Below, one piece after another: positions 21,399 to 30,816 of a stretch of DNA of 64,000 bases (positions within the stretch are counted from its first letter, which is position 1; the number at the start of each line of letters is the position of its first letter). The position numbers were made by a program, and so were the translations under genes. The DNA is taken from the NCBI RefSeq assembly GCF_028293835.1, contig NZ_JAQGNX010000127.1:1-64000 (forward strand). Reading direction: 5' to 3'. The notes beneath the pieces are model-generated. The model was not told the DNA's origin. It made no database searches and saw only the letters and a list, made by a program, of their open reading frames with translations. This DNA comes from Pseudomonas sp. (lineage in GTDB: Bacteria > Pseudomonadota > Gammaproteobacteria > Pseudomonadales > Pseudomonadaceae).

Positions 21399-21491
21399 TC
21401 AGTGCCCTCCGTGAAGGGGGTTTTGTGCAGGTTGCCGACTTCACGGTGGTAAACACCCGGCACTTGTGGTCGAATCCCGGCCCGGAACGTT

Positions 21492-21671
21492 TTAGAGCGC
21501 CTTGCTGACTTTAACGTCAGTGATTTTATCGTCACTGCCGCTGTGCATTTTTTCAAGGGTCGCTGTAGCTTCTTCCGCTGAAGCCGATTGCAACTGGGCA
21601 AATTCAAAACGGCGTTCGCCATTGAGCTTGTAACTGATTGCGTATTTGGTGGTGGCGGTCGGGGTGCTCAC
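21492..21671 (-). CDS. small hypothetical protein (59 aa, GTG start)
   Basis: manually read ORF 'MSTPTATTKYAISYKLNGERRFEFAQLQSASAEEATATLEKMHSGSDDKITDVKVSKAL'. Confidence 0.5.
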   Translation of the reverse strand: MSTPTATTKYAISYKLNGERRFEFAQLQSASAEEATATLEKMHSGSDDKITDVKVSKAL

Positions 21672-21752
21672 AGGCGGCTCCTTTCAGATGCAGGGCTTCA
21701 GCTTCAGCTTTCGATACAAAAAAGTCAGGAAGTCAGGAAGTCAGAAAACGTA

Positions 21753-22058
21753 TCAGCTCAGCCGCGTTGCCGAGCGACGAACGATTTTAATAGTGTGAGT
21801 GAACACGGCCTTGCGACCGCCACCCGCATCGGCTTTACGGCCGGTGGTATCGATTGTGATGTTCCAGAAGCCGGTGCTGGGTGCAGCGATTTTTGCCGGG
21901 AAGCGGTCAAACGCACCGCCGTGGTAGGTGTGGCGTCCGCCGTTCTTGAAGCTGCGAAAATTCGCATCGTTCATCAGCCGGATGTTGCAGAGCTGGGAAC
22001 ACTCAATAACGACCAGGTCGTCTTCGTTGAGGTGTTCGCGCTGGTGTACAAATTTCAT
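21753..22058 (-). CDS. DUF1883 domain-containing protein
   Basis: 'MKFVHQREHLNEDDLVVIECSQLCNIRLMNDANFRSFKNGGRHTYHGGAF...FWNITIDT'. Confidence 0.85.
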   Translation of the reverse strand: MKFVHQREHLNEDDLVVIECSQLCNIRLMNDANFRSFKNGGRHTYHGGAFDRFPAKIAAPSTGFWNITIDTTGRKADAGGGRKAVFTHTIKIVRRSATRLS

Positions 22059-22222
22059 GGTGTCTCCGAAAAGGCTTTTTCTGCAAAATCAAAACGATAG
22101 CATGGGCGCGACGCCATTTATTCGTCGCGAATGGATTTATTGCGTTTATACCCGATAAAAGTGCCTAAATAGGGATCTATTCGGTCACCAGCCTGTCGTA
22201 GGTTTTTTAATGGAGTGATTGT

Positions 22223-22576
22223 ATGAAATTAGCTGTAGTTGTTTTGGCACTTGCGATGACCGGATGCGCGACCGTTGCCGACCTGGAGCATACACCGCCG
22301 ACGTTAAGTGTGATTTCTGGAAAAAGCCCACAGGGCTATGCCGAATGCCTGACCAATAAACTTGCCGGTAGCCGCAAACCACCGCTGGTCGAGCCGCATC
22401 ATGATGGCTTGCGCATGATTATCTCGCAGAATCTCAGTAAAGACCCTGCTGCGGTCGTGGTGATTGAAACCCGCACGAACAACGGCAGCTCCATCAAGCT
22501 GTATGAGCATTTATCCAACGTGCCAATCCGTCCTAAAGACATCCAGAACGCCGCTACTGCTTGCATTTCCGGCTGA
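22223..22576 (+). CDS. putative lipoprotein
   Basis: 'MKLAVVVLALAMTGCATV' lipobox. Confidence 0.75.
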   Translation: MKLAVVVLALAMTGCATVADLEHTPPTLSVISGKSPQGYAECLTNKLAGSRKPPLVEPHHDGLRMIISQNLSKDPAAVVVIETRTNNGSSIKLYEHLSNVPIRPKDIQNAATACISG

Positions 22577-22633
22577 TGTTCGACTGGTTCCTGTACACAT
22601 GGGGCAGGCACACATGCAGCAAATGGAGCGGTA

Positions 22634-22864
22634 ATGAAGCGCGAACTGGTTAAGCAACGTCACGCCGAAGGTCATATTTCAGCCACGCACATCATCCAGA
22701 ATCCAGCCGTTGCCGGCGAGTGGATCGTTTTTTTCAAGAAGAGTGCGGGCAGAAGTTTTTTTCTGGTGGATGACAGCGACGAGGTAGAGTCTTTCAGCCA
22801 GTTGGACGAAGTGGTGGTTATCGTCCGTGGGTTGGGCATCAAGTTTGCCGAGATACATCTTTGA
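22634..22864 (+). CDS. hypothetical protein (76 aa)
   Basis: ORF with plausible RBS (GGAGCGGT) before ATG. Confidence 0.55.
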   Translation: MKRELVKQRHAEGHISATHIIQNPAVAGEWIVFFKKSAGRSFFLVDDSDEVESFSQLDEVVVIVRGLGIKFAEIHL

Positions 22865-22952
22865 AGGCAGCTACAAGCCAGGCGCTTCAAGTCAGAAGCA
22901 AGAAGCCGGCCGCGCGGTCGAGCTTGAAGCTTGAACTCGTAGCCTCCAGCTT
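22864..22952. repeat. degenerate REP-like inverted repeat
   Basis: GCAGCTACAAGCC...GCTTCAAG / CTTGAA..CGTAGCCTCC arms between two small genes. Confidence 0.45.
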
Positions 22953-23232
22953 ACTTACACATCACCACAAGACTGCGGCTCTTGTAGTTGCCGACATCGA
23001 CCCCGAGGGTCTTGTCGCTTTCATTGGGCTGTGGTGTGCCATTGGTAGCAACAATGTTGTAGCCCTTGCCTGGGCAGGAGGCATCTGCTTTTTGATAGCA
23101 GCTGTCCCATGACATCGCTTCGCCCGAGCAATCGATGCTGATGCCTTGTTGGCCATTTTTGAGGACGGTGCTGGAGGCAGTCGCACAGCCGGTGAGCCCT
23201 GATACCGCTATAACCAGTAAAAGTCTGTTCAT
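22951..23232 (-). CDS. putative lipoprotein
   Basis: 'MNRLLLVIAVSGLTGCATASS' lipobox. Confidence 0.75.
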   Translation of the reverse strand: MNRLLLVIAVSGLTGCATASSTVLKNGQQGISIDCSGEAMSWDSCYQKADASCPGKGYNIVATNGTPQPNESDKTLGVDVGNYKSRSLVVMCK

Positions 23233-23348
23233 GTATTCATGCTTCGCAATAAGGACTGATGAGGGCCGTGGTGTTTCAAGACTGAAAATTCGACTGGCTG
23301 ATTGCGTAATAGTTGCGCTGTGGCGAACCCCTGCAGTCGGGCTCGGAA

Positions 23349-23540
23349 TCAGGGCTTGGGGCCAGAGCGACGACGGGAGTGCGCCTTGGGTTGGTCCTGC
23401 AACACGGCGGCGACTTCAATGGCCGCTGCTTCTGAGGCGAACGGACCGGCAATGGCCTCTCCGCTGGCATCCGATACCCACCACTGTCCATCGTGCAGTT
23501 TATTGATCAAATACCCGTTTACGTTTTTAGCTTCCGACAT
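23349..23540 (-). CDS. hypothetical protein (63 aa)
   Basis: ORF MSEAKNVNGYLINKLHDGQWWVSDASGEAIAGPF... Confidence 0.55.
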   Translation of the reverse strand: MSEAKNVNGYLINKLHDGQWWVSDASGEAIAGPFASEAAAIEVAAVLQDQPKAHSRRRSGPKP

Positions 23541-23821
23541 CGATCTATCTCGTTAAATGATTCAAGCGGCCCATGATAGAGCGCATGGTCATCGCCTGCA
23601 CATTATTCCCGCACAGACCGGGCGCTCAGCTAGACTTTCCTCAGCCATTACGCTTCATAACCGCTGGATCTCGGCGTGCGCAATGTCATCTTTGATGGAA
23701 CTATCCTTACGCAAATCCCTCTACCAAGGCATAAGGACGGCCAGTAAGGGCATTGTAAGGTGCCCTTAGCCTGATTAGACTGCGCCGCAAACAGCCACAG
23801 CCTTTTTTATTAGGGAATTAT

Positions 23822-24673
23822 ATGAGCCAGAATGTGATCAAGAAATGCTTGTTCCCAGCAGCCGGTTACGGCACTCGCTTTTTGCCAGCGACCAAAGCCA
23901 TGCCCAAAGAAATGCTGCCGGTGGTCAACAAGCCACTGATCCAGTACGGCGTAGAAGAAGCACTTGATGCTGGCTTGAAGGAAATCTCCATCGTTACCGG
24001 TCGCGGCAAGCGCGCACTGGAAGATCATTTCGATATCAGCTACGAGCTGGAGCATCAGATCAAGGGCACCGACAAAGAGAAATACCTGGTGGGTATTCGC
24101 CGTATTCTTGATGAGTGCAGCTTCTCTTACACTCGCCAAACCGAGATGAAAGGCCTTGGCCACGCAATTCTCAGCGGGCGTCCACTGATCGGTGACGAAC
24201 CTTTCGCCGTGGTACTGGCAGATGACTTGTGCGTTAACCTCGAAGGCGACGGCGTTCTGACCCAGATGGTCAAGCTGTACAACAAATACCGTTGCTGCAT
24301 CGTCGCCATCCAGGAAGTACCAGCTGACGAAACGCAAAAATATGGTGTTATCGCTGGCGAAGAAATTCACCCAGGCCTTTACCGTGTCAGCCACATGGTG
24401 GAAAAACCGAAGCCGGAAGATGCACCGTCCAACCTGGCGATCATCGGTCGTTACATCCTGACCCCGGATATCTTCAAGATGATTGAAGACACTCCGCCGG
24501 GCAGAGGCGGCGAAATCCAAATTACCGACGCTCTGATGAAAATGGCCGAAGAAGGCAACGTTCTGGCCTACAAATTCAAAGGTCAGCGTTTCGACTGCGG
24601 TGGTGCTGAAGGCTACATTGACGCCACCAACTTCTGCTTCGAGAACTTCTACAAGACGGGCAAAGCGTACTAA
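23822..24673 (+). CDS. galU: UTP--glucose-1-phosphate uridylyltransferase
   Basis: 'KCLFPAAGYGTRFLPATKAMPKEMLPVVNKPLIQYGVEEA'. Confidence 0.96.
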   Translation: MSQNVIKKCLFPAAGYGTRFLPATKAMPKEMLPVVNKPLIQYGVEEALDAGLKEISIVTGRGKRALEDHFDISYELEHQIKGTDKEKYLVGIRRILDECSFSYTRQTEMKGLGHAILSGRPLIGDEPFAVVLADDLCVNLEGDGVLTQMVKLYNKYRCCIVAIQEVPADETQKYGVIAGEEIHPGLYRVSHMVEKPKPEDAPSNLAIIGRYILTPDIFKMIEDTPPGRGGEIQITDALMKMAEEGNVLAYKFKGQRFDCGGAEGYIDATNFCFENFYKTGKAY

Positions 24674-24694
24674 ACAGCGCTTGTTTGATTGTAG

Positions 24695-24722
24695 GACAAA
24701 GCCACCTTCGGGTGGCTTTGTC
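24695..24722 (+). terminator. Rho-independent-type terminator after galU
   Basis: GACAAAGCCACC-TTCG-GGTGGCTTTGTC hairpin; weak T tract. Confidence 0.75.
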
Positions 24723-24791
24723 GTATATGGCTTTCGACGCTGACCGAAGCCGCCGAAGCGGTTATGCTGTGCAACAGCTTAGGAGACCACA

Positions 24792-26150
24792 ATGGCTTAC
24801 GACTTCGACCTCTATGTAATTGGCGCCGGCTCTGGCGGTGTACGTGCTGCACGTTTTGCTGCCAGTTATGGTGGGCGAGTAGCGGTAGCAGAAAGCCGCT
24901 ACCTGGGCGGCACCTGCGTTAACGTGGGCTGTGTGCCGAAAAAATTCCTGGTGTACGGAGCGCATTTTTCCGAAGACTTCCAGCAGGCCAAAAGCTACGG
25001 CTGGTCTAGCGGCGAGCCTGAGTTCGATTGGGCAACGTTGATCAGCAACAAAGACCGCGAAATTCACCGCCTTAATGAGGTGTATCGCGGCCTGCTGACT
25101 AACAGCGGCGTCACCCTGCACGAAGGGCATGCCAGATTGGTCGATCCACATCGGGTTGAAGTCAACGGTCAGACGTACAGCGCCGAGCGCATTCTGATTG
25201 CTACCGGCGGCTGGCCGCAGGTGCCGAAATTTCCTGGCAGCGACCTTGCAATTACCTCCCAGGACGCGTTTTTTCTTAATCAGCTGCCTAAGCGTATCGT
25301 GGTGGTGGGCGGCGGTTACATTGCTGTCGAGTTTGCCTCGATCTTCAACGGTTTGGGGGCCGAGGTAACCCAGCTCTATCGCGGCGAGCTATTCCTGCGT
25401 GGCTTTGACAATTCTGTTCGGGTCCATTTGAAAGAAGAGCTGATCAAGCATGGCATTGACCTACAGTTCAATGCTGACATCGAACGCATCGATAAAAATG
25501 ACAACGGCAGCTTGCGCGTTACTCTGAAAAACGGCGGCGTGCTAACCACCGACTGTGTGTTTTATGCCACGGGCCGCCGACCAATGTTGGATAACCTCGG
25601 TCTCGAAAACGTTGATGTAAAATTGACCGAAGCCGGTTTCATCGAAGTGGATGAGCTGTTTCAAACCAGCGAGCCTTCGATTCTGGCACTTGGCGATATC
25701 ATCGGCGGCGTGCAACTGACACCGGTAGCCCTGGCGGAAGGAACCGCGTTGGCCCGTCGCCTGTTCAAGCCGGAACAGTATCGCCCGGTGGACTACCGGC
25801 ACATACCGACCGCAGTGTTCAGCCTGCCTAATATTGGCACCGTCGGTCTGACCGAAGAAGACGCTAAAAAAGCCGGCCATAAAGTGGTGGTCTTCGAAAG
25901 CCGCTTTCGTGCGATGAAACTGCTGCTGACCGAGGGCATGGAGCGCACACTGATGAAGTTGGTGGTCGACGCCGATACTGATCGGGTGCTGGGCTGCCAC
26001 ATGGTCGGGCCTGATGCCGGTGAGATTATTCAGGGTCTGGCAATCGCCTTGAAAGCAGGCGCAACCAAGCAGATTTTCGATGAAACAATCGGCGTGCACC
26101 CCACAGTCGCCGAAGAGTTTGTCACTATGCGTACACCGGTCGGCAGCTAA
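24792..26150 (+). CDS. gor: glutathione-disulfide reductase
   Basis: '[21 protein letters not shown]' redox-active disulfide; '[16 protein letters not shown]'. Confidence 0.94.
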   Translation: MAYDFDLYVIGAGSGGVRAARFAASYGGRVAVAESRYLGGTCVNVGCVPKKFLVYGAHFSEDFQQAKSYGWSSGEPEFDWATLISNKDREIHRLNEVYRGLLTNSGVTLHEGHARLVDPHRVEVNGQTYSAERILIATGGWPQVPKFPGSDLAITSQDAFFLNQLPKRIVVVGGGYIAVEFASIFNGLGAEVTQLYRGELFLRGFDNSVRVHLKEELIKHGIDLQFNADIERIDKNDNGSLRVTLKNGGVLTTDCVFYATGRRPMLDNLGLENVDVKLTEAGFIEVDELFQTSEPSILALGDIIGGVQLTPVALAEGTALARRLFKPEQYRPVDYRHIPTAVFSLPNIGTVGLTEEDAKKAGHKVVVFESRFRAMKLLLTEGMERTLMKLVVDADTDRVLGCHMVGPDAGEIIQGLAIALKAGATKQIFDETIGVHPTVAEEFVTMRTPVGS

Positions 26151-26203
26151 GCGCCGGGCGGGGCGGGGCTGTCAGCGCTACTCGGGCGTCCGGACGACGC
26201 TTG

Positions 26204-29200
26204 ATGCACTTCAGGACTCTTTCAGGACACGGATCCATCTTGAATAACTATAACGTCTGGTCAGCGCCGCCTTGGCTCGAGCAGGACCGGCTTGCCGCTC
26301 TTGCGCGCCTGGAAATCCTCGATACTTCCCCGGAGCTGGCCTTCGAAGAGCTTGCCAATCTCGCGGCTCAGCTGTGCGATGTGCCCATGGCCCAGATCAA
26401 TCTGATCGACGCTGATCGGCAATGGTCCATGGCGCAATTCGGTCTGTCGGAGCCCGATCAACCCCTTGAATTGTCCCTGTGTGCGCACGCTATTCACCAG
26501 CCTGGTGGAATGGTCATTGACGATTTGCGGACGGATCCGCGGTTTGCCAATCATCCGCAAGTTGCCGGTGGTGCCGGCTTGCGGTTCTACGCGGGTGCGT
26601 TATTGAACTCCGCCGACGGGCCTCTGGGCGCTATCTGCGTACTCGATGTGCGCCCGCGACATCTGTCTGAGCGCCAGGTTGCGGCGTTGGCAACCCTGGC
26701 ACGTCAGGTGGTCAGCCAGCTGGAGCTGCGCCGAGCATTGTCTGCTCAGCGTGAAAGCGAGATTCGACACCTGCAACAACAGGCGCGCCAATCTTTTTTG
26801 CTGCAGCTCAGTGACCGCCTGCACGACGCGGTTCGCGCTGAAGATGTAGTGTTCAACCTTGGCGAGAGTCTGGGGGCGACCCTTGAAATTCAGCGCATTG
26901 GCCATGGTCGCTTCGATTCGAATGGGCTGTTGACCATCGAAAGCGAATGGCTGGCGGGGCCGGCACTCAGCAGTCGAGGCCAGCACCGAATCAATGAATA
27001 CGGCGAAGGTTTGTTCGAACGCTTGAGTCAAGGTGAACTGGTCGCGGTTGAGGACGTCAACCTCGACCCGCGCACCGTTGGCGCTACTCAGCGCTATGCC
27101 CGGTACAACGCGCGCAGCATATTGATTGCTCCTCTTGGTGACGAGGACAGATTCAATGCATTGCTTTATATAAGCTCTGAGCAGCCACGGGTGTGGTCAG
27201 TTGAGGACATCGCTTTGGTACGCGAGGTGGTGGACCGTACTCGGGCCGCGGACGAGCGCGCCAAGGCTCGAAAAACGCTGATGGAGGCGGATCAGCAGAT
27301 CAAACTGGTCAACTCGATGCTGGAAAGCCAGATCGCCGAGCGTGCGCGCGCCGAGCGTTTTCAAGCGGCGCTGTTGATCCTTGGTGATCAACTGCGGGAG
27401 AAGACCGGGTGTGCAGAAATCCGCCAGTCCGCCGGAAGAATTCTCGGCATGACCCTAGGTATCCAGCGTGTTGCGTTCGCTAAAGTCAACGTCGAGCTGG
27501 ACAGCGTTGTTATCAAGCGCGATTGGGTCTTGGGCGCTACCCCCAGCATCGTAGGCACGTACAGCCTCGATAGCTTCGGCGCGTTGTTCGACAAGGTCCG
27601 CCCAGGAGAAGCGGTGGTGGTCAACGACACGCAACTCGATTTGCGCACCGCTTCGGGTCGTTGCGAATGCCAGACCCGGGGAATGCGCACGCTGATCAAT
27701 GTTCCTTTGCTTGAGCGCGGGGTTATTAACACGTTGCTGGCGTTGCACGGCGTTCAGCCGAGGGTCTGGAGTGACGAAGAGCTGAGCTTCGTTCGCGACG
27801 TCGCCGAGCGCTGCTGGGTTGCAATGGAGCGGTCCCGGGCGGAACAGGCCCTGCGGGAAAGCGAACTGCAGTTCCGCACGCTCGCTGACAACATGAGCCA
27901 GTTGGCCTGGACGGCGGAACCCTCGGGCAAGATTTATTGGTACAACAAGCGTTGGTACGACTACACCGGCACGTCGCTGGAAGCGATGCAGGCGCTGGGT
28001 TGGCGCTCGGTTCATCATCCGGCGCATTTCGAGCGGGTAACCGCCCGGATCAAGCATTGTTTTGCCACGGGTTCGGTCTGGGAGGATACGTTTCCGCTGC
28101 GCAGTAAAGACGGCAGTTACAGTTGGTTTTTATCCCGCGCCTTGCCCATTCGCGATGGGTTGGGGCACGTCATCCATTGGTTGGGAACCCATACCGACAT
28201 TACGGCGCAGGTGAACGCCGAAGAGGCGTTACGCGAGCTCAATGACAGCCTTGAGCGTCGTGTTGCGGAACGTACCCGGGAAATGGTCGCGATCAATGAG
28301 TTGCTGCAGGTCGAGATGTCCGAACGCGAGAGTGTTGAAGAGGCCTTGCGTCACGCACAGAAAATGGATGCCATCGGCCAACTCACCGGCGGCATTGCCC
28401 ACGACTTCAATAATATGTTGACGGGTGTTTTGGGGGCGCTGGATTTAATTCAGCGCCGGGTCGCTGCAGGGCGTGTCGCCGAGGTCGACCGTTATATCAA
28501 TGCGGCAATCACGTCGGCCAACCGCGCCGCTTCGTTAACCCATCGATTGCTGGCGTTTGCCCGGCGTCAATCGTTGAACCCGCAAGCTGTGGACGTCAAC
28601 CGAATGGTGATGTCCATGGAAGAATTGCTTCGACGCACCCTCGGTGAACGTATTGAGTTGTGTATCGATCTCCAGCCTCGCTTGTGGCATGCCAACACCG
28701 ATGAGCATCAACTGGAGAGTGCGCTGCTGAACCTTGTAATTAACGCGAGGGACGCCATGCCAGACGGCGGACGCCTTACGGTCAGCACTGCCGTGGTTCA
28801 CATTGAGGCTCAACTGGACGCCATGGTCCCCGGCGAATATGTGCTGCTGAGTGTGGAGGACAATGGTTTCGGGATGTCTGCGGAAGTCATGAGGCGCGCT
28901 TTTGACCCGTTTTTCACCACTAAGCCGATCGGGCAGGGCACCGGGCTTGGGTTGTCCATGGTATATGGCTTCGTCAAGCAAACCGGCGGCCACGTGCAGA
29001 TCGAAAGTGTTGTTCAGCAGGGCACGCGGATTCAGCTGTATTTGCCGTGTCATCTTGAGCAAGGCGAGCGGCATATCACCGAACCGGAAAACCCGAGCAC
29101 TCCGCGTGCGTTGATTGGCGAGCAGGTATTAGTCGTCGAGGATGAAGTGGCTGTGCGTACGCTGGTCATCGATGTGTTGCGCGAACTGGGTTACTCGACC

Positions 29201-29488
29201 CTCGAGGCAGAAAACAGCGAGACCGCGCTGCCGGTCCTGCAAGGTGTGGAGCGCATCGATCTGCTGGTCAGTGATGTGGGGCTGCCGGGGCTTAACGGTC
29301 GTCAATTGGCGGAAATGGCTCGGCAATACCGGCCAAATCTACCGGTGCTATTCATGACCGGCTATGCAGGGAACCCTGAAGTGCGGGCTGAGTTTTTCGA
29401 CCCTGGCATGGACATGTTGATCAAACCGTTTAGCGTCGACGACCTGGCCTTGAAGGTGCGAGAAATGATTGGCGACAAGAAAGTCTGA
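26204..29488 (+). CDS. hybrid sensor histidine kinase/response regulator (GAF-GAF-GAF-PAS-HisKA-HATPase-REC)
   Basis: 'AIGQLTGGIAHDFNNMLTGVLG', 'GQGTGLGLSMVYGFVKQTGGH', C-terminal REC 'VLVVEDEVAVRTLV'; exact start uncertain. Confidence 0.92.
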   Translation: MHFRTLSGHGSILNNYNVWSAPPWLEQDRLAALARLEILDTSPELAFEELANLAAQLCDVPMAQINLIDADRQWSMAQFGLSEPDQPLELSLCAHAIHQPGGMVIDDLRTDPRFANHPQVAGGAGLRFYAGALLNSADGPLGAICVLDVRPRHLSERQVAALATLARQVVSQLELRRALSAQRESEIRHLQQQARQSFLLQLSDRLHDAVRAEDVVFNLGESLGATLEIQRIGHGRFDSNGLLTIESEWLAGPALSSRGQHRINEYGEGLFERLSQGELVAVEDVNLDPRTVGATQRYARYNARSILIAPLGDEDRFNALLYISSEQPRVWSVEDIALVREVVDRTRAADERAKARKTLMEADQQIKLVNSMLESQIAERARAERFQAALLILGDQLREKTGCAEIRQSAGRILGMTLGIQRVAFAKVNVELDSVVIKRDWVLGATPSIVGTYSLDSFGALFDKVRPGEAVVVNDTQLDLRTASGRCECQTRGMRTLINVPLLERGVINTLLALHGVQPRVWSDEELSFVRDVAERCWVAMERSRAEQALRESELQFRTLADNMSQLAWTAEPSGKIYWYNKRWYDYTGTSLEAMQALGWRSVHHPAHFERVTARIKHCFATGSVWEDTFPLRSKDGSYSWFLSRALPIRDGLGHVIHWLGTHTDITAQVNAEEALRELNDSLERRVAERTREMVAINELLQVEMSERESVEEALRHAQKMDAIGQLTGGIAHDFNNMLTGVLGALDLIQRRVAAGRVAEVDRYINAAITSANRAASLTHRLLAFARRQSLNPQAVDVNRMVMSMEELLRRTLGERIELCIDLQPRLWHANTDEHQLESALLNLVINARDAMPDGGRLTVSTAVVHIEAQLDAMVPGEYVLLSVEDNGFGMSAEVMRRAFDPFFTTKPIGQGTGLGLSMVYGFVKQTGGHVQIESVVQQGTRIQLYLPCHLEQGERHITEPENPSTPRALIGEQVLVVEDEVAVRTLVIDVLRELGYSTLEAENSETALPVLQGVERIDLLVSDVGLPGLNGRQLAEMARQYRPNLPVLFMTGYAGNPEVRAEFFDPGMDMLIKPFSVDDLALKVREMIGDKKV

Positions 29489-29503
29489 ACATTTCTCGAT
29501 TTT

Positions 29504-29593
29504 TGTGGGGCGCGGACTTGTTCGGGAGGTTGGCAGTGCGGTTTGTCTGATACGCCGAGGTGCTGCATTCGGGAACAAGTTCCCTCCCATGTG
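29504..29593. repeat. degenerate REPIN-like inverted repeat
   Basis: GGACTTGTTCGGGAGG ... ATTCGGGAACAAGTTCCCTCCCATG. Confidence 0.5.
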
Positions 29594-29647
29594 ATCTGTG
29601 GGTTGGCCCAGGTCCAGCGCCACGCCGCGATTTCTATGGGAGCGAAT

Positions 29648-30655
29648 TTATTCGGGAAGCGCTATAAGCTCTGGCGGCTGCGGCGGGGGTTTTAAAGCGG
29701 CCGCGTCCAGGGCCAGTTGGGTCTTGATCAGCTCAAGCTGTACCACCTGATGGGCCTGTTGCTGCTCAGTCAGCGTCTGCTTGAGTGCGCCGTTTTCGTT
29801 TTGTGCGGTACTCAAACGCTCTTGGAGTACGGTGCACTGCGTGTGAGCAAATTGGTATTTCTCGCCTAATTCGGCCGTTACTCGGGTGGAGTTCTTCAGT
29901 TGTTCCTGGTGCGTGCCAAGCTCGCGTAACGTACTGCGCGTTTCGCTCAACAAGCGTTCGTTGTCTCTATTCAGCTGGGTAAGCTCTTCCTGTCGCACGA
30001 TGGCCGCCTGCTGAGCCTGGCGTAATTCCATCTGCACCTGTTGCAGTTGCCCTTCGTGACGGCGCTGCTCCTGTTCCCGTTGCTCCTTGGCTGCGTTGCG
30101 ATAGTGCTCGAGCGCATCACGGGCGTGCAGGTGCTTTTCTTCCAGGGAACGGATCTGTCCATCTTTGTCCTGTAGCCGAATTTCCAGATCGAGATGCGCT
30201 TGCTGGAGGCGGGCGTTAGTCGTTTGTGTGGTTTGCAACGCGTGCCGGGCACTGTCCAGGGTGGCGTTTGTAGCTTCCAGTTCACTGTTGAGCGCCTTGT
30301 TTTGTTGCTGCAGCGCGCCGAAATGCAACTGGGTTCTGGCCAACTCCTCCGACAGGGTTTGCAATTGATCATCGAACACGGCCTGGGCGCGATCAATGCG
30401 CTCTTGCCCTTGGTCCTGTAGTCGCTGAGCAAGACGGCTGACCAACTCGGTCAGCTCATCGTCGATCTGGGCGGGCGGCGCCGCCCGCCGCGACTCCTGA
30501 TCATCCAGCTCTTTCAGATAACGATGAATCGTGGTCTTGGAGCCGGTGTTACCCATCTCAATCCGCACGGCATCGATGCTCGGGTTTTCGCCGCGAGCCA
30601 GTAACGCCATGCGCGCCGTTTGAACCACTGCCTTGTTGACTCCGCCGCGTGCCAT
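29648..30655 (-). CDS. KfrA_N-domain coiled-coil DNA-binding protein (TnpT-like)
   Basis: 'MARGGVNKAVVQTARMALLARGENPSIDAVRIEMGNTGSKTTIHRYLKEL' N-terminal HTH then long coiled coil; divergent from tyrosine recombinase. Confidence 0.85.
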   Translation of the reverse strand: MARGGVNKAVVQTARMALLARGENPSIDAVRIEMGNTGSKTTIHRYLKELDDQESRRAAPPAQIDDELTELVSRLAQRLQDQGQERIDRAQAVFDDQLQTLSEELARTQLHFGALQQQNKALNSELEATNATLDSARHALQTTQTTNARLQQAHLDLEIRLQDKDGQIRSLEEKHLHARDALEHYRNAAKEQREQEQRRHEGQLQQVQMELRQAQQAAIVRQEELTQLNRDNERLLSETRSTLRELGTHQEQLKNSTRVTAELGEKYQFAHTQCTVLQERLSTAQNENGALKQTLTEQQQAHQVVQLELIKTQLALDAAALKPPPQPPELIALPE

Positions 30656-30692
30656 GCCGTACTCCTATGATTTCGTACTGTGGTACGTACAC

Positions 30693-30702
30693 TGTAATTA
30701 CA
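30693..30702. promoter_or_regulatory. palindrome TGTAATTACA, candidate KfrA-like operator
   Basis: perfect 10-bp palindrome in divergent intergenic region. Confidence 0.35.
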
Positions 30703-30748
30703 TACGATTTAATTCGCAATTATCATCCGTGTCTTTTAAAAACACACA

Positions 30749-30771
30749 CGGAATAATAAGGTATTATCCCG
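30749..30771. other. candidate recombination core site
   Basis: CGGAATAATA-AGG-TATTATCCCG, 9/10 matching inverted arms, between recombinase and KfrA-like genes. Confidence 0.4.
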
Positions 30772-30816
30772 CGTCATCGACTAATTCGGCATTTGGACGT
30801 GGTTTTCAGTACAAAT

